64,000 bases of DNA from Legionella quinlivanii (GTDB lineage Bacteria > Pseudomonadota > Gammaproteobacteria > Legionellales > Legionellaceae), in contig NZ_MVJN01000002.1 of assembly GCF_003265995.1 (NCBI RefSeq), positions 310,001-374,000 on the forward strand. The letters are read 5' to 3'. This document shows positions 18,281-26,770 of the stretch, in pieces. Both the position numbers and the translations under genes were made by a program. Numbering within the stretch: the first letter of the stretch is position 1; the number at the start of each line of letters is the position of its first letter. The notes under the pieces were generated by a model that was not told the origin of the DNA, ran no database searches, and saw only the letters and a list, made by a program, of their open reading frames with translations.

Positions 18281-18945
18281 GATTCTTCCTTAGTCGTGAT
18301 AGCTTCCAGAATGCGGGAGAAAATGGTATCAACGCTTCCTAATCCAGAAACTCTATGGAATGCCGGAGCACCTGAACTGTCGCTATCCGCCCATTGCTGA
18401 TAATATTGAACCAAAGGCTCCGTCTGCTGATGATAAATTTCAAGCCGTCTCTTAACCGTTTCTTCTTTGTCGTCATCCCGCTGGATGAGTGTTTCACCAG
18501 TCAGGTCATCACGGCCTTCAGTCTGGGGAGGATTAAATCGAATGTGATACACACGGCCTGAGCCTGGATGAACACGCCGCCCGCTAAGTCTGCTGATAAT
18601 TTCAGAATCTGGAACCGCAATTTCAATCACATGATCCAGACGTATACGAGCGGTTCTTAATGCTTCAGCCTGGGGAATAGTTCGCGGGAATCCATCAAAT
18701 AAAAAGCCATTTGTACAATCTGGCTGCTGTAATCTTTCTTTTACCAGGCGAATAATAATGTCATCAGAAACCAGTTTGCCTGCATCCATGACCGCTTTGG
18801 CACTTCGACCCAATTCAGTACCGGCTGCAATAGAGGCTCTTAACATATCGCCTGTGGATATTTGCGGGATATCAAAATATTCAATTAACCGTACTGCCTG
18901 AGTACCCTTGCCAGCACCTGGCCCCCCTAATAACATTAAACGCAT
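18265..18945 (-). CDS. adk: Adenylate kinase
   Basis: Balances ATP + AMP with 2 ADP in the cytoplasm. The 226 residues show the P-loop [11 protein letters not shown] at 7-17, the AMP-binding region [12 protein letters not shown], the signature [16 protein letters not shown], and a long-type LID domain ([19 protein letters not shown]...GEDLT-like) without the zinc Cys set. [17 protein letters not shown] follows. The length fits the long bacterial form, with a C-terminal extension of about 10 residues. The TAGGAG site before the ATG confirms the start. It is the first gene of a two-gene unit with the thioredoxin gene. Confidence 0.96.
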   Translation of the reverse strand: MRLMLLGGPGAGKGTQAVRLIEYFDIPQISTGDMLRASIAAGTELGRSAKAVMDAGKLVSDDIIIRLVKERLQQPDCTNGFLFDGFPRTIPQAEALRTARIRLDHVIEIAVPDSEIISRLSGRRVHPGSGRVYHIRFNPPQTEGRDDLTGETLIQRDDDKEETVKRRLEIYHQQTEPLVQYYQQWADSDSSGAPAFHRVSGLGSVDTIFSRILEAITTKEESCSKA

Positions 18946-19177
18946 TCGTGACTCCTACATGGAAAGTTCAAGCTTGACCAGACTTGAAAAGCAGCTCTCA
19001 ACTTTTAAAGAAGAGTACTGTGCTATCGACTCAAGGCAATATCCGTCAAACGGCCTTATTATTTTAACTTGCCTGAATGAAAATGTCACTAACAGGCATT
19101 TTTTATGGATTCCGCGAACAAGTCGCGGTATCCGGAAATCTCCGCATGAGCCTATTCTATCCTTTAATAATAGACGC
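18946..19177. repeat. Intergenic palindrome between adk and the transglycosylase gene
   Basis: The gap holds ggat-t-ccgcga (19107-19117), loop acaag, then tcgcgg-t-atcc (19123-19133), an inverted repeat resembling the one at 63892-63912. It can be read through as an 86-codon frame, but its peptide (RIPRLVRGIHKK) is the translation of the repeat, so I do not call a gene. Confidence 0.5.
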
Positions 19178-19777
19178 TTATTTATACCCGCTATAATAAG
19201 ATGAGCCACGGCCACAACGCGCCATTTGAGCCTGATAGATCATTGCGCGGGTTTTAACCTTGCGGGCAACGCCAATTAGCCAGGGTTTTTGCAGATAGGT
19301 TTTTCTCATAAAACCTCCTATTCCCTCATGATAGGCCAGATAGAGATTATAGGTGTCATCTCTTTGAATTCCAGCACGACGATAAGCCTGGTTAGCATAC
19401 CAGCCAACGAAGTCTACTGCGTCGGTAAAATCATCACGAGCCGCCCATACCCCGCCATCTGATTTCTTATACTGAGCCCAGGTGGCGCGTAAAGCCTGTG
19501 TATAGCCATAGGCAGTTGAAGGACGTTTCCAGGGAATAATCCATAATAGTTTGGTTCGCTTGGGCGTAGCATTGGCATCAAACTTGGATTCCTGATGAAT
19601 AATGGCCATTTGAACAGCCACAGGCACCCGCCAGCGACGCTCGGCATCTTTTGCATCCAGATACCATTTAGGGTATTGCTTGAAAATACTGCAAACGTTA
19701 TTAACATCTCTCGGAGGCGGTGTACTGACACAGGCGCTGAGCAATAAAAAAGGAACAAGCAATAAAAGGCGTTTCAT
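19178..19777 (-). CDS. Lytic transglycosylase-like lipoprotein (SLT domain)
   Basis: The protein from the ATG at 19777 begins MKRLLLLVPFLLLSACVST, a lipoprotein signal with lipobox LSAC. The longer frame from 19849 would bury this signal, so I prefer the inner start. The mature domain has IIHQESKFDANATPKR (the E of HQES is the likely catalytic Glu of an SLT fold), AYGYTQALRATWAQYK, and a C-terminal Tyr/Gly-rich tail. This arrangement resembles small SLT-domain lipoproteins of gammaproteobacteria. Expected role: cleavage of murein glycan strands with formation of 1,6-anhydro ends, in the envelope. A monocistronic gene divergent from the exonuclease gene. Confidence 0.8.
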   Translation of the reverse strand: MKRLLLLVPFLLLSACVSTPPPRDVNNVCSIFKQYPKWYLDAKDAERRWRVPVAVQMAIIHQESKFDANATPKRTKLLWIIPWKRPSTAYGYTQALRATWAQYKKSDGGVWAARDDFTDAVDFVGWYANQAYRRAGIQRDDTYNLYLAYHEGIGGFMRKTYLQKPWLIGVARKVKTRAMIYQAQMARCGRGSSYYSGYK

Positions 19778-19935
19778 ATTAAAAGACCACGTCATGTTGG
19801 TATAAATGAGCGTATTAGTAACAAAAATCCCACTGTCTCGCAATATCATCCAGTTTTTCCTTTGGCAACAGGAACAAATATCCTGGTAGCAATAACTGTG
19901 CTAGAATTTGAGATTTATTATTTATCAAGTACTTT

Positions 19936-20706
19936 ATGAGTGTTTTAGTCTTTGATATTGAAACGGTTCCCGATGTCCATTCTGGCAGAAAGCTATTTCA
20001 TCTGGACAATCTCAGCGATGAAGAAACAGCAAAAGCGATGTTTGCCTTACGCCGTGCCAAGACCGGGAATGATTTCCTGCCTCATTATCTGCAAAGAGTA
20101 GTCGCTATCTCAGCGGTGATTCAGAATAACAATCAGGTCAAGGTCTGGTCTTTGGGCGATGAACAGGCCGATGAAAAAGAACTGATTAGCCGTTTTTTTT
20201 CCGGTATTGATAAATATACTCCTATTCTGGTCAGCTGGAACGGCTGTGGTTTTGATTTGCCGGTCCTGCATTATCGCGCCTTGCTGCATGGAATTCCTGC
20301 CCCTACCTATTGGGAGTATGGAGAAAATCAGCAGAATTTTCGCTGGAATAATTATCTTAACCGTTTTCATTACCGCCACCTTGATTTGATGGACGTGCTC
20401 GCAGCTTATCAGAGCCGCGCCTCTGCACCATTAGATGACATTGCCCATATGCTGGGTTTTCCCGGTAAAATGGGAATGAGCGGCTCAAAAGTCTGGGATC
20501 AGTATCAGGCAGGTCAATTAAAAAGTATTCGTGACTATTGTGAAACGGACGTTCTCAATACCTATTGTGTCTATCTCCGCTTTGAGTTAATTCGGGGAAG
20601 CTTAACGCAGCAAGAGTATGAGAATGCCATCGTGACTCTCAAAACTTATCTGGCAGGAGAAAATGAACGGCTGCATTGTCAGGAATTTTTAAGACAGATG
20701 GCATAA
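19936..20706 (+). CDS. 3'-5' exonuclease, PolB exonuclease-like family
   Basis: A 256-residue cytoplasmic protein opening with VLVFDIETVPD, the exonuclease motif I (D-x-E) of the DnaQ/RNase H-like superfamily. VSWNGCGFDLPVLHYRAL is motif II (the Asp of FDLP). The conserved LDLMDVLA and DYCETDVLNTYCVYLRF provide motif III (Y-x3-D). This matches the stand-alone family related to the exonuclease domain of DNA polymerase B (DNA_pol_B_exo2). The natural substrate is not established. Single gene on the plus strand. Confidence 0.85.
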   Translation: MSVLVFDIETVPDVHSGRKLFHLDNLSDEETAKAMFALRRAKTGNDFLPHYLQRVVAISAVIQNNNQVKVWSLGDEQADEKELISRFFSGIDKYTPILVSWNGCGFDLPVLHYRALLHGIPAPTYWEYGENQQNFRWNNYLNRFHYRHLDLMDVLAAYQSRASAPLDDIAHMLGFPGKMGMSGSKVWDQYQAGQLKSIRDYCETDVLNTYCVYLRFELIRGSLTQQEYENAIVTLKTYLAGENERLHCQEFLRQMA

Positions 20707-20787
20707 GCACTAACAAAACTTTATCTCGCTTAAGGGTTTCTTAAGAAGTTTAAGTTATAGTAATGTTTGTAAAAACCAGGACTTTCC

Positions 20788-21786
20788 ATGAAACACTCTT
20801 TATTTACAGATTCCGATGGTAAATTTTCCTTAAAGATTAAACCTGACGATAAGTTTTTTGTGGCTATCTGTAAAAGGAAGGACAATCCACATTCATTTAG
20901 TTGTCTGGGTGTTATTCATAACAACATTCCATTAATCCTTGCTGGATTCGGTAAATACAAGAAAAAAAATGCTACCCGTTGTGAAATGGCTTTTTGGCAA
21001 GCCGAGGGGGTTATGTATGATGAATCCATCCTGCTAAATACTTCAGGCGCCTATCTGCAGGATGTCACCTATAAAGCCTTTGAAATCGATTATGAGAATT
21101 ATAAGCGGCGTATGGCTGAAATGGCTACATTTTCTACCGAACAAGTAAAGAGAAAAGTGACCAGCAGATACTTATCAGCGTTTCAGCCAGTTGAGGAAAA
21201 TGAGGATGAAATCATTTTTCAGCATCGATTTCTGAGAGACTTATCCTCTCCCGATACAGAGGAGGGCTTCAAATCTGATTATTGTGAAATCAGCCAGCGA
21301 AATACCTGCCGACATACTGCTATCGATATGACCCGTCGGGCCACTCTATTGGATAATCTTGGCAAAGGAGTTTCACGGTTTTTCTTTCGCAGACTGCCTT
21401 TGTCCATGAAATTAAACGAAGGACTTATTGAAACCGATCATTTCTTCCTGCTGCCCTCTCCTCCAAATGCATTTACAAACATGAGTCCAAAAACTCTGGC
21501 TATTGCAAAGAGACTCTATAATCGTCTGGATGAAATGATTCAGATTGGAGATAAAAATCCAATTACCTGTAATAAATTTGAGGCTATCAGGCAACTTTAT
21601 AATGAAACCACACAGGACTATGCCTGTGATTATCCAAAACTGATCCATCATATTGAAGACTGGTTAACGGACAAGCGGGAATTAATTGGCACTCATCGAA
21701 ACGCTCACTGGTTTCAAACGACAACTGCCAGCACCAAAATGTTTAATGAGATCCTTGATGAATATAAGAAACCCAGAGCTGGATAA
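20788..21786 (+). CDS. 332-residue protein of unknown function, effector-like
   Basis: Not recognised. An AGGACTTTCC stretch before the ATG supports the start. Residues 1-75 look beta-rich (FSLKIKPDDKFFVAI ... SCLGVIHNNIPLILAGFGKY). AFEIDYENYKRRMAEM (~100) resembles a linker helix, and YCEISQRNTCRHTAIDM contains NTCRHTA at 172-178, a Cys/His cluster that could be part of a thiol-enzyme active site. I recall similar arrangements in Legionella paralog families, but this is memory, not a search. No signal peptide, membrane segment or repeats. It stands alone between the exonuclease gene and rimI (minus strand, converging). It could be a secreted effector or a lineage-specific cytoplasmic protein. 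Confidence 0.5.
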   Translation: MKHSLFTDSDGKFSLKIKPDDKFFVAICKRKDNPHSFSCLGVIHNNIPLILAGFGKYKKKNATRCEMAFWQAEGVMYDESILLNTSGAYLQDVTYKAFEIDYENYKRRMAEMATFSTEQVKRKVTSRYLSAFQPVEENEDEIIFQHRFLRDLSSPDTEEGFKSDYCEISQRNTCRHTAIDMTRRATLLDNLGKGVSRFFFRRLPLSMKLNEGLIETDHFFLLPSPPNAFTNMSPKTLAIAKRLYNRLDEMIQIGDKNPITCNKFEAIRQLYNETTQDYACDYPKLIHHIEDWLTDKRELIGTHRNAHWFQTTTASTKMFNEILDEYKKPRAG

Positions 21787-21799
21787 GTTAAAGAACTAA

Positions 21800-22258
21800 C
21801 TAGCCGATGACTTTCTTATAAAGCCAGGCATCTTCAACTCCAGCCTGATCATCATAATAATGTTCTTTGATTCCGTCGCGTAAAAAACCCATTTTTTCAT
21901 AAAGCTGGATAGCCCCCGCGTTGCTGGGTCTGACTTCCAGAATATAGGTATTGATAAGCGGACTAACTGGTAAATCAAGTAACTGCGTTAAAAGCTGACG
22001 CCCGACGCCTTGCTGTTGATACGAAGGAGCAACACACAAATTTAAAATATGACAGACATTGAATGCCTGACGGCAAATACTGTAACCCAGAATCTGTTGC
22101 CGGTTTTCTTTAATAGACTCTATGACCCGGCAATCATAACCAACCAGCACGCAATCTACAAGAATACCGCGACTCCAGGGCGCTTTATGCCCCTGAGTTT
22201 CAATGGTATATACATCATCAATATCTTCAAGCCTCATCGGCCGTATTGAATACTTCAC
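21800..22258 (-). CDS. rimI: Ribosomal protein S18 alanine N-acetyltransferase-like (GNAT)
   Basis: A 152-residue GNAT acetyltransferase. The acetyl-CoA pyrophosphate loop is VAPSYQQQGVGRQLL (Q-x-x-G-V-G), preceded by the beta4 strand CHILNLCV and followed by LEVRPSNAGAIQLYEKMGF, the RimI/Rim-type signature. RimI acetylates the N-terminal alanine of ribosomal protein S18 using acetyl-CoA. It is not next to tsaB here, which is a common alternative context. It converges with the 332-residue gene, with 13 bp between the stops, and a repeat-rich gap lies upstream. Confidence 0.85.
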   Translation of the reverse strand: MKYSIRPMRLEDIDDVYTIETQGHKAPWSRGILVDCVLVGYDCRVIESIKENRQQILGYSICRQAFNVCHILNLCVAPSYQQQGVGRQLLTQLLDLPVSPLINTYILEVRPSNAGAIQLYEKMGFLRDGIKEHYYDDQAGVEDAWLYKKVIG

Positions 22259-22588
22259 GGGTATCCTTTAGCTGTGTCATTCCCGCTTGCCTGAAAGTTC
22301 TCTCTCCCCGCAGGGGAGAGAGTTAGAGAGAGGGGTTTAAAAATCACCCCTCTCTCTAGTCCTCACTGCTATTAGGTTAAGGGAATTTGTCATTCCCACG
22401 AAGGTGGGAATCCATTCCTCAATTGGCATTACAGCTCGCTCAGAGATGGATCCCCGCCTTCGCGGGGAGGACAGTTTATATACCACTAAGCTTACTTAAT
22501 GGCAGTGTCCCTAGCCCTCTCCCAACTTGGGAGAGGAGATTTTTCACAAGTTGGCGCCAATGCGCCTTCGGGTAATGACAGGAGTCAT
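22259..22588. repeat. Repeat-rich intergenic region (dispersed palindromes)
   Basis: The 330 bp between rimI and lpdA hold no gene. Three palindromic pieces are visible. The first, at 22300-22350 (ctctccccgcaggggagag ... ttagagagagggg), is kin to the 109-bp array at 25.7-26.7 kb. The second is attcccac-gaag-gtgggaat at 22392-22411 with tccccgc-cttc-gcgggga at 22451-22468. The third is cctctcccaacttgggagagg near 22515-22535. The last could also act as a hairpin 3' of lpdA. Confidence 0.75.
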
Positions 22589-24016
22589 TTACTTCTCAGT
22601 TTTCTTCTTTGGCATATACAGATCCGTCACTGTCCCTTCGAAGATTTCAGAGGCCAAAGCAACCGATTCAGACAACGTTGGATGCGGATGAATTGTTAAA
22701 GCAATATCTTCCACATCACATTGCATTTCAATTGCCAATGAAGCTTCTGAAATCAAGTCGCCTGCATTAATCCCGACAATTCCAGCTCCGAGAATTCGTT
22801 TGCTATCAGGACAGAACAGTAATTTGGTCATCCCTTCCTCACGGCCCATACTTAGAGCACGGCCGCTTGCCATCCAGGGAAATACAGCCTTTTCATAGGA
22901 AATGCCTTTTTCCTTAGCTTCTTTCTCAGTTAAACCAGTCCAGGCAATCTCAGGATCAGTGTAGGCTACGCTGGGAATACATTTTGGGTCAAAATAGTGT
23001 TTTAAACCTGAAATTACTTCAGCAGCTACCCTTCCTTCGGGCATCGCTTTATGGGCAAGCATTGGCTGGCCTACTACGTCGCCAATCGCATAAATATGCG
23101 GAACATTGGTACGCATCTGGTTATCAACTTTAATAAAGCCTCTATCGTCCACATTGATACCAGCAGCTCCAGCATTAATCGCGCCGCCATTAGGTTTTCT
23201 TCCCACTGCAACCAGAACCTGAGCAAATTTCATGGGTTGTTCAGTGGCATGCTGACCTTCCATAGACACATATAAGGCATCTTTTTTTGCCTCAACTGCG
23301 GTTACTTTTGTTTTAAGAAGGAATTTGACGCCTTTCTTGCTCATTCGTTTTTGTAATACATTGACCAAGTCAGAGTCTGCGCCCGGAATCAATTGATCCA
23401 TGAACTCCACGACTGTCACATTCACCCCGAGGGCAGAATACACCGTCGCCATTTCAAGCCCAATGATTCCACCACCAAGAACGAGCAAATCGCCTTTGAT
23501 ATCTGCCAATTCCAAAGCGCCTGTTGAGCTGAATATTCTTGGATCTTCAGGAATAAACGGCAATTTAACAGATTCACTGCCAACCGCAATAATCGCATTA
23601 TCAAAATCAATCGTGGTAGTTTGTCCTTCATTCTCCACTGTAATCTGATGAGTACCTGAAAAACGGCCTACTCCGGTTACGACCTCAACCTTTCGCTGTT
23701 TAGCCAGAATCTTCAAGCCGCCAGTTAACTTGCCGATCACTTTATTTTTCCAGCCAACCAGTTTAGTGTTATCGAAGGAAGGTTGGTTGAAACTTACTCC
23801 CAAATCATTCATTTCATGCGCTTCATCGACCACTTTGGCGATATGCAGCAGGGCTTTTGAAGGGATACAACCCACGTTTAAGCAAACGCCTCCAAGGCTA
23901 TTGTAACGCTCTACCAGAATCACTTTCTTACCTAAATCCGCCGCTCTGAACGCTGCCGTGTAACCACCAGGTCCACTGCCTAAAACAACCACTTCCGCTT
24001 TCATATTTACACTCAT
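22589..24016 (-). CDS. lpdA: Dihydrolipoamide dehydrogenase (E3)
   Basis: FAD-dependent E3 of the pyruvate (and usually 2-oxoglutarate) dehydrogenase complexes; it reoxidises dihydrolipoyl groups and makes NADH. The 475 residues show FAD binding GSGPGGYTAAFRAADLG (~13-29), the redox disulfide GGVCLNVGCIPSK, NAD binding VLGGGIIGLEMATVYSALG, FAD motif IYAIGDVVGQPMLAHKAM, and the C-terminal interface with the catalytic His-Glu pair in TIHPHPTLSE. GAGGCG precedes the ATG at 24016. Last gene of aceE-aceF-lpdA, 49 bp after aceF. Confidence 0.96.
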   Translation of the reverse strand: MSVNMKAEVVVLGSGPGGYTAAFRAADLGKKVILVERYNSLGGVCLNVGCIPSKALLHIAKVVDEAHEMNDLGVSFNQPSFDNTKLVGWKNKVIGKLTGGLKILAKQRKVEVVTGVGRFSGTHQITVENEGQTTTIDFDNAIIAVGSESVKLPFIPEDPRIFSSTGALELADIKGDLLVLGGGIIGLEMATVYSALGVNVTVVEFMDQLIPGADSDLVNVLQKRMSKKGVKFLLKTKVTAVEAKKDALYVSMEGQHATEQPMKFAQVLVAVGRKPNGGAINAGAAGINVDDRGFIKVDNQMRTNVPHIYAIGDVVGQPMLAHKAMPEGRVAAEVISGLKHYFDPKCIPSVAYTDPEIAWTGLTEKEAKEKGISYEKAVFPWMASGRALSMGREEGMTKLLFCPDSKRILGAGIVGINAGDLISEASLAIEMQCDVEDIALTIHPHPTLSESVALASEIFEGTVTDLYMPKKKTEK

Positions 24017-24065
24017 TAGACGCCTCTTTTAACGTTTAGCACATAATATTTATTAATAACATTGT

Positions 24066-25670
24066 CTAAAGCAGAACTCTCCGAATATCTGCCAATGTGT
24101 CTGCAATATAGCGAGTAAATCTGGCCGCCTCAGCACCATCGATCACCCTGTGATCATAAGATAGAGATAGCGGAAGCATTAAGCGCGGCTTAAATTCTTT
24201 TCCATCAAACACCGGTTTAATGCTGGAGCGAGATAATCCAAGTATAGCGACCTCAGGACTATTTACTATTGGAGTAAAAGCCGTTCCACCGATACCTCCC
24301 AGGCTTGATATGGTAAAGCAGCCGCCACTCATATCAGCAGGCATCAGTCCTTTCTCGCGAGCTTTAGTGCTCAAACGAGCCATTTCCAATGCAATTCCGG
24401 CAACATTAAGCTTGTCTACTCCCTGAATAACAGGCACAACCAGACCATTAGGCGTCTCAACAGCAATACCGATATTAAAATACTGTTTAAAAATCAGGTT
24501 CTCACCGCTGCTATCTAATGAAGCATTAAATTGGGGAAACACCTGCAATGCTTTGCAAATTACTTTAGTGACAAAAGCCAGCACTGTTAATTTATATCCG
24601 GATTTACTGGCAGCCTCTGATTCTGATTTACGAAATGACTCCAGATCGGTGATATCTGCTTCGTCAAACTGGGTGACGTGAGGGATAGTAATCCAGGAAC
24701 GGTGTACGTTAACACCAGTCAGGCGCTTGATCTTGTTCAAAGGCTTTGTTTCGATTGCCCCGAATTTACTAAAATCAATAGACGGTGCCTGCGGCAATGA
24801 AAATCCAGAGCTGGATGGCTTTTCTGCAAGACGGCTTTTAACATAACTCTGAACATCTTCTTTGCTGATACGTCCCTTTCTGCCGCTGCCTTTTACCAGC
24901 TTTAAATCAACGCCAAATTCTCTGGCTAAACGACGAACCGCAGGACCCGCAAAAACACCTGAACTGCTGCCAGATTCTTCAACTTTCTCTTCACGAACTG
25001 GCGCTTGCTTCACTTCTGGTTCAGCTGGTTTTGCCTCAAGCGATGGTTTCTCTTCTTGAGCTTTAGGTGCAGGCGCTTCTGTCTGCTCTGTGGATTTCAT
25101 TGTAAGGACGAGAGAGCCCTGCGATACCTTATCCCCAACTTTTACAGCAACCTTTTCAACGACGCCCTCTGCTGGAGAAGGAATATCCATTGTGGCTTTA
25201 TCCCCTTCGAGAGTAATCAAAGCCTGATCTTTTTCAATTGAATCGCCTGCTTTAACCATCACTTCAATGACATCAACATCAGTTGCACCGCCAATATCGG
25301 GAATATTGACTGCAAGCAATGAAGTGCCTTGTGGAATAGTTGGCTTTTCTTCGGCTTTAGGCTCAGCTGCTGCTTTAGCGACAGGCTCTTCTTTCTTTTC
25401 TTCGCTTTGCTTTCCAGCAGGTAAGCCTTCCTCAATTGTTAAAACAAGAATATCATCCCCTTCCGAGACTTTATCGCCAATATTAACCAGCACTGAGTGT
25501 ACCTTACCGGCTTTAGGCGAGGGGATTTCCATGCTCGCTTTATCGGATTCAAGCGTGATTAAAGGTGTATCGATTTGGACCTCATCACCAGGCTTCACTA
25601 ATAGTTCAATGACATCCACACCAGCCGCACCCCCGATGTCTGGAACCTTAACTTTCATCTCATCTGACAT
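24066..25670 (-). CDS. aceF: Dihydrolipoamide acetyltransferase (PDH E2)
   Basis: E2 core of pyruvate dehydrogenase: accepts acetyl from E1 on lipoyl-lysine and transfers it to CoA. I start at ATG 25670 (MSDEMKVKVPDIGG), which has a GAGGAAAA site; the upstream ATG at 25694 lacks one. Two lipoyl domains (lysines in ESDKASM at ~44 and EGDKATM at ~158) are separated by Ala/Pro/Glu-rich swinging linkers. Then come a peripheral subunit-binding domain (FAGPAVRRLAREFGVDLKLVKGSGRKGRI) and a catalytic domain ending with the active-site motif YDHRVIDGAEAARF. It lies between aceE and lpdA, but 1100 bp of repeats separate it from aceE. Confidence 0.95.
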   Translation of the reverse strand: MSDEMKVKVPDIGGAAGVDVIELLVKPGDEVQIDTPLITLESDKASMEIPSPKAGKVHSVLVNIGDKVSEGDDILVLTIEEGLPAGKQSEEKKEEPVAKAAAEPKAEEKPTIPQGTSLLAVNIPDIGGATDVDVIEVMVKAGDSIEKDQALITLEGDKATMDIPSPAEGVVEKVAVKVGDKVSQGSLVLTMKSTEQTEAPAPKAQEEKPSLEAKPAEPEVKQAPVREEKVEESGSSSGVFAGPAVRRLAREFGVDLKLVKGSGRKGRISKEDVQSYVKSRLAEKPSSSGFSLPQAPSIDFSKFGAIETKPLNKIKRLTGVNVHRSWITIPHVTQFDEADITDLESFRKSESEAASKSGYKLTVLAFVTKVICKALQVFPQFNASLDSSGENLIFKQYFNIGIAVETPNGLVVPVIQGVDKLNVAGIALEMARLSTKAREKGLMPADMSGGCFTISSLGGIGGTAFTPIVNSPEVAILGLSRSSIKPVFDGKEFKPRLMLPLSLSYDHRVIDGAEAARFTRYIADTLADIRRVLL

Positions 25671-25754
25671 ATTTTTCCTCAGCAAACTGGTCAAACTGTC
25701 TTAACGAAGCACCCATATGCTGCACTAAGACGCTTAATTCTTAAGGAACTCTCC

Positions 25755-26735
25755 CTAAATCCTCTCTTCCCTCAGGGGAGAGAATTAGAGAGAGGGGTTT
25801 AAACCAACCCTCACCCTAGCCCTCTCCCAACTTGGGAGAGGGGATTTCTTTTTAATCTCACCTTAAACCCTCTCGCCCCTCAGGGAAGAGAGTTAGAGAG
25901 AGGGGGTTTAAACCAACCCTCACCCTAGCCCTCTCCCAGCTTGGGCGAGGGGATTTCTTTTTAATCTCCACCTTAAATCCTCTCGCCCCTCAGGGGAGAG
26001 AGTTAGAGAGAGGGGTTTAAATCAACCCTCACCCTAGCCCTCGCCCAACTTGGGCGAGGGGATTTCTTTTTTAATCTCACCTTAAATCCTCTCGCCCCTC
26101 AGGGGAGAGAGGTAGAGAGAGGGGTTTAAATCAACCCTCACCCTAGCCCTCTCCCAACTTGGGCGAGGGGATTTCTTTTTTAATCTCACCTTAAATCCTC
26201 TCGCCCCTCAGGGGAGAGAGTTAGAGAGAGGGGTTTAAACCAACCCTCACCCTAGCCCTCTCCCAACTTGGGCGAGGGGATTTCTTTTTTAATCTCACCT
26301 TAAATCCTCTCGCCCCTCAGGGGAGAGAGTTAGAGAGAGGGGTTTAAACCAACCCTCACCCTAGCCCTCTCCCAACTTGGGCGAGGGGATTTCTTTTTTA
26401 ATCTCACCTTAAATCCTCTCGCCCCTCAGGGGAGAGAGTTAGAGAGAGGGGTTTAAACCAACCCTCACCCTAGCCCTCTCCCAACTTGGGCGAGGGGATT
26501 TCTTTTTTAATCTCACCTTAAATCCTCTCGCCCCTCAGGGGAGAGAATTAGAGAGAGGGGTTTAAATCAACCCTCACCCTAGCCCTCTCCCAGCTTGGGC
26601 GAGGGGATTTGTTTTTAATCTCCACCTTAAATCCTCTCGCCCCTCAGGGGAGAGAGTTAGAGAGAGGGGGTTTAAACCAACCCTCACCCTAGCCCTCTCC
26701 CAACTTGGGCGAGGGGATTTTCTCTTAAGTTGCCA
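25755..26735. repeat. Tandem array of about nine 109-bp palindromic units between aceE and aceF
   Basis: Unit starts can be read at 25763, 25871, 25981, 26090, 26199, 26308, 26417, 26526 and 26635; steps are 108-110 bp, mostly exactly 109. Each unit has two palindromes: ctcgcccc-tca-ggggagag and ccctctcccaa-cttgggcgaggg, separated by ttagagagaggggtttaaa and joined by a T-rich stretch. Copies differ at a few bases; some second hairpins pair perfectly (25815 with T-A, 26035 with G-C) and most carry one mismatch. There is no spacer diversity, so it is not CRISPR. Single relatives occur at 22.3, 45.3 and 63.7 kb. Confidence 0.95.
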
Positions 26736-26770
26736 CCTATACGCCAGGAAAGGACAACTTAACTTAAAAC

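Noticed and set aside
18955-19215. 86-codon frame between adk and the transglycosylase gene
   Set aside because: It translates a dispersed palindromic repeat and runs into the start region of the neighbour; no convincing ribosome site.
22387-22699. Small plus-strand frames near lpdA
   Set aside because: They cover palindromic repeats and the 3' end of lpdA in the opposite sense; composition is not protein-like.
25755-26735. CRISPR array
   Set aside because: Units repeat over their whole length with no unique spacers; each is palindromic, and no cas gene is nearby.
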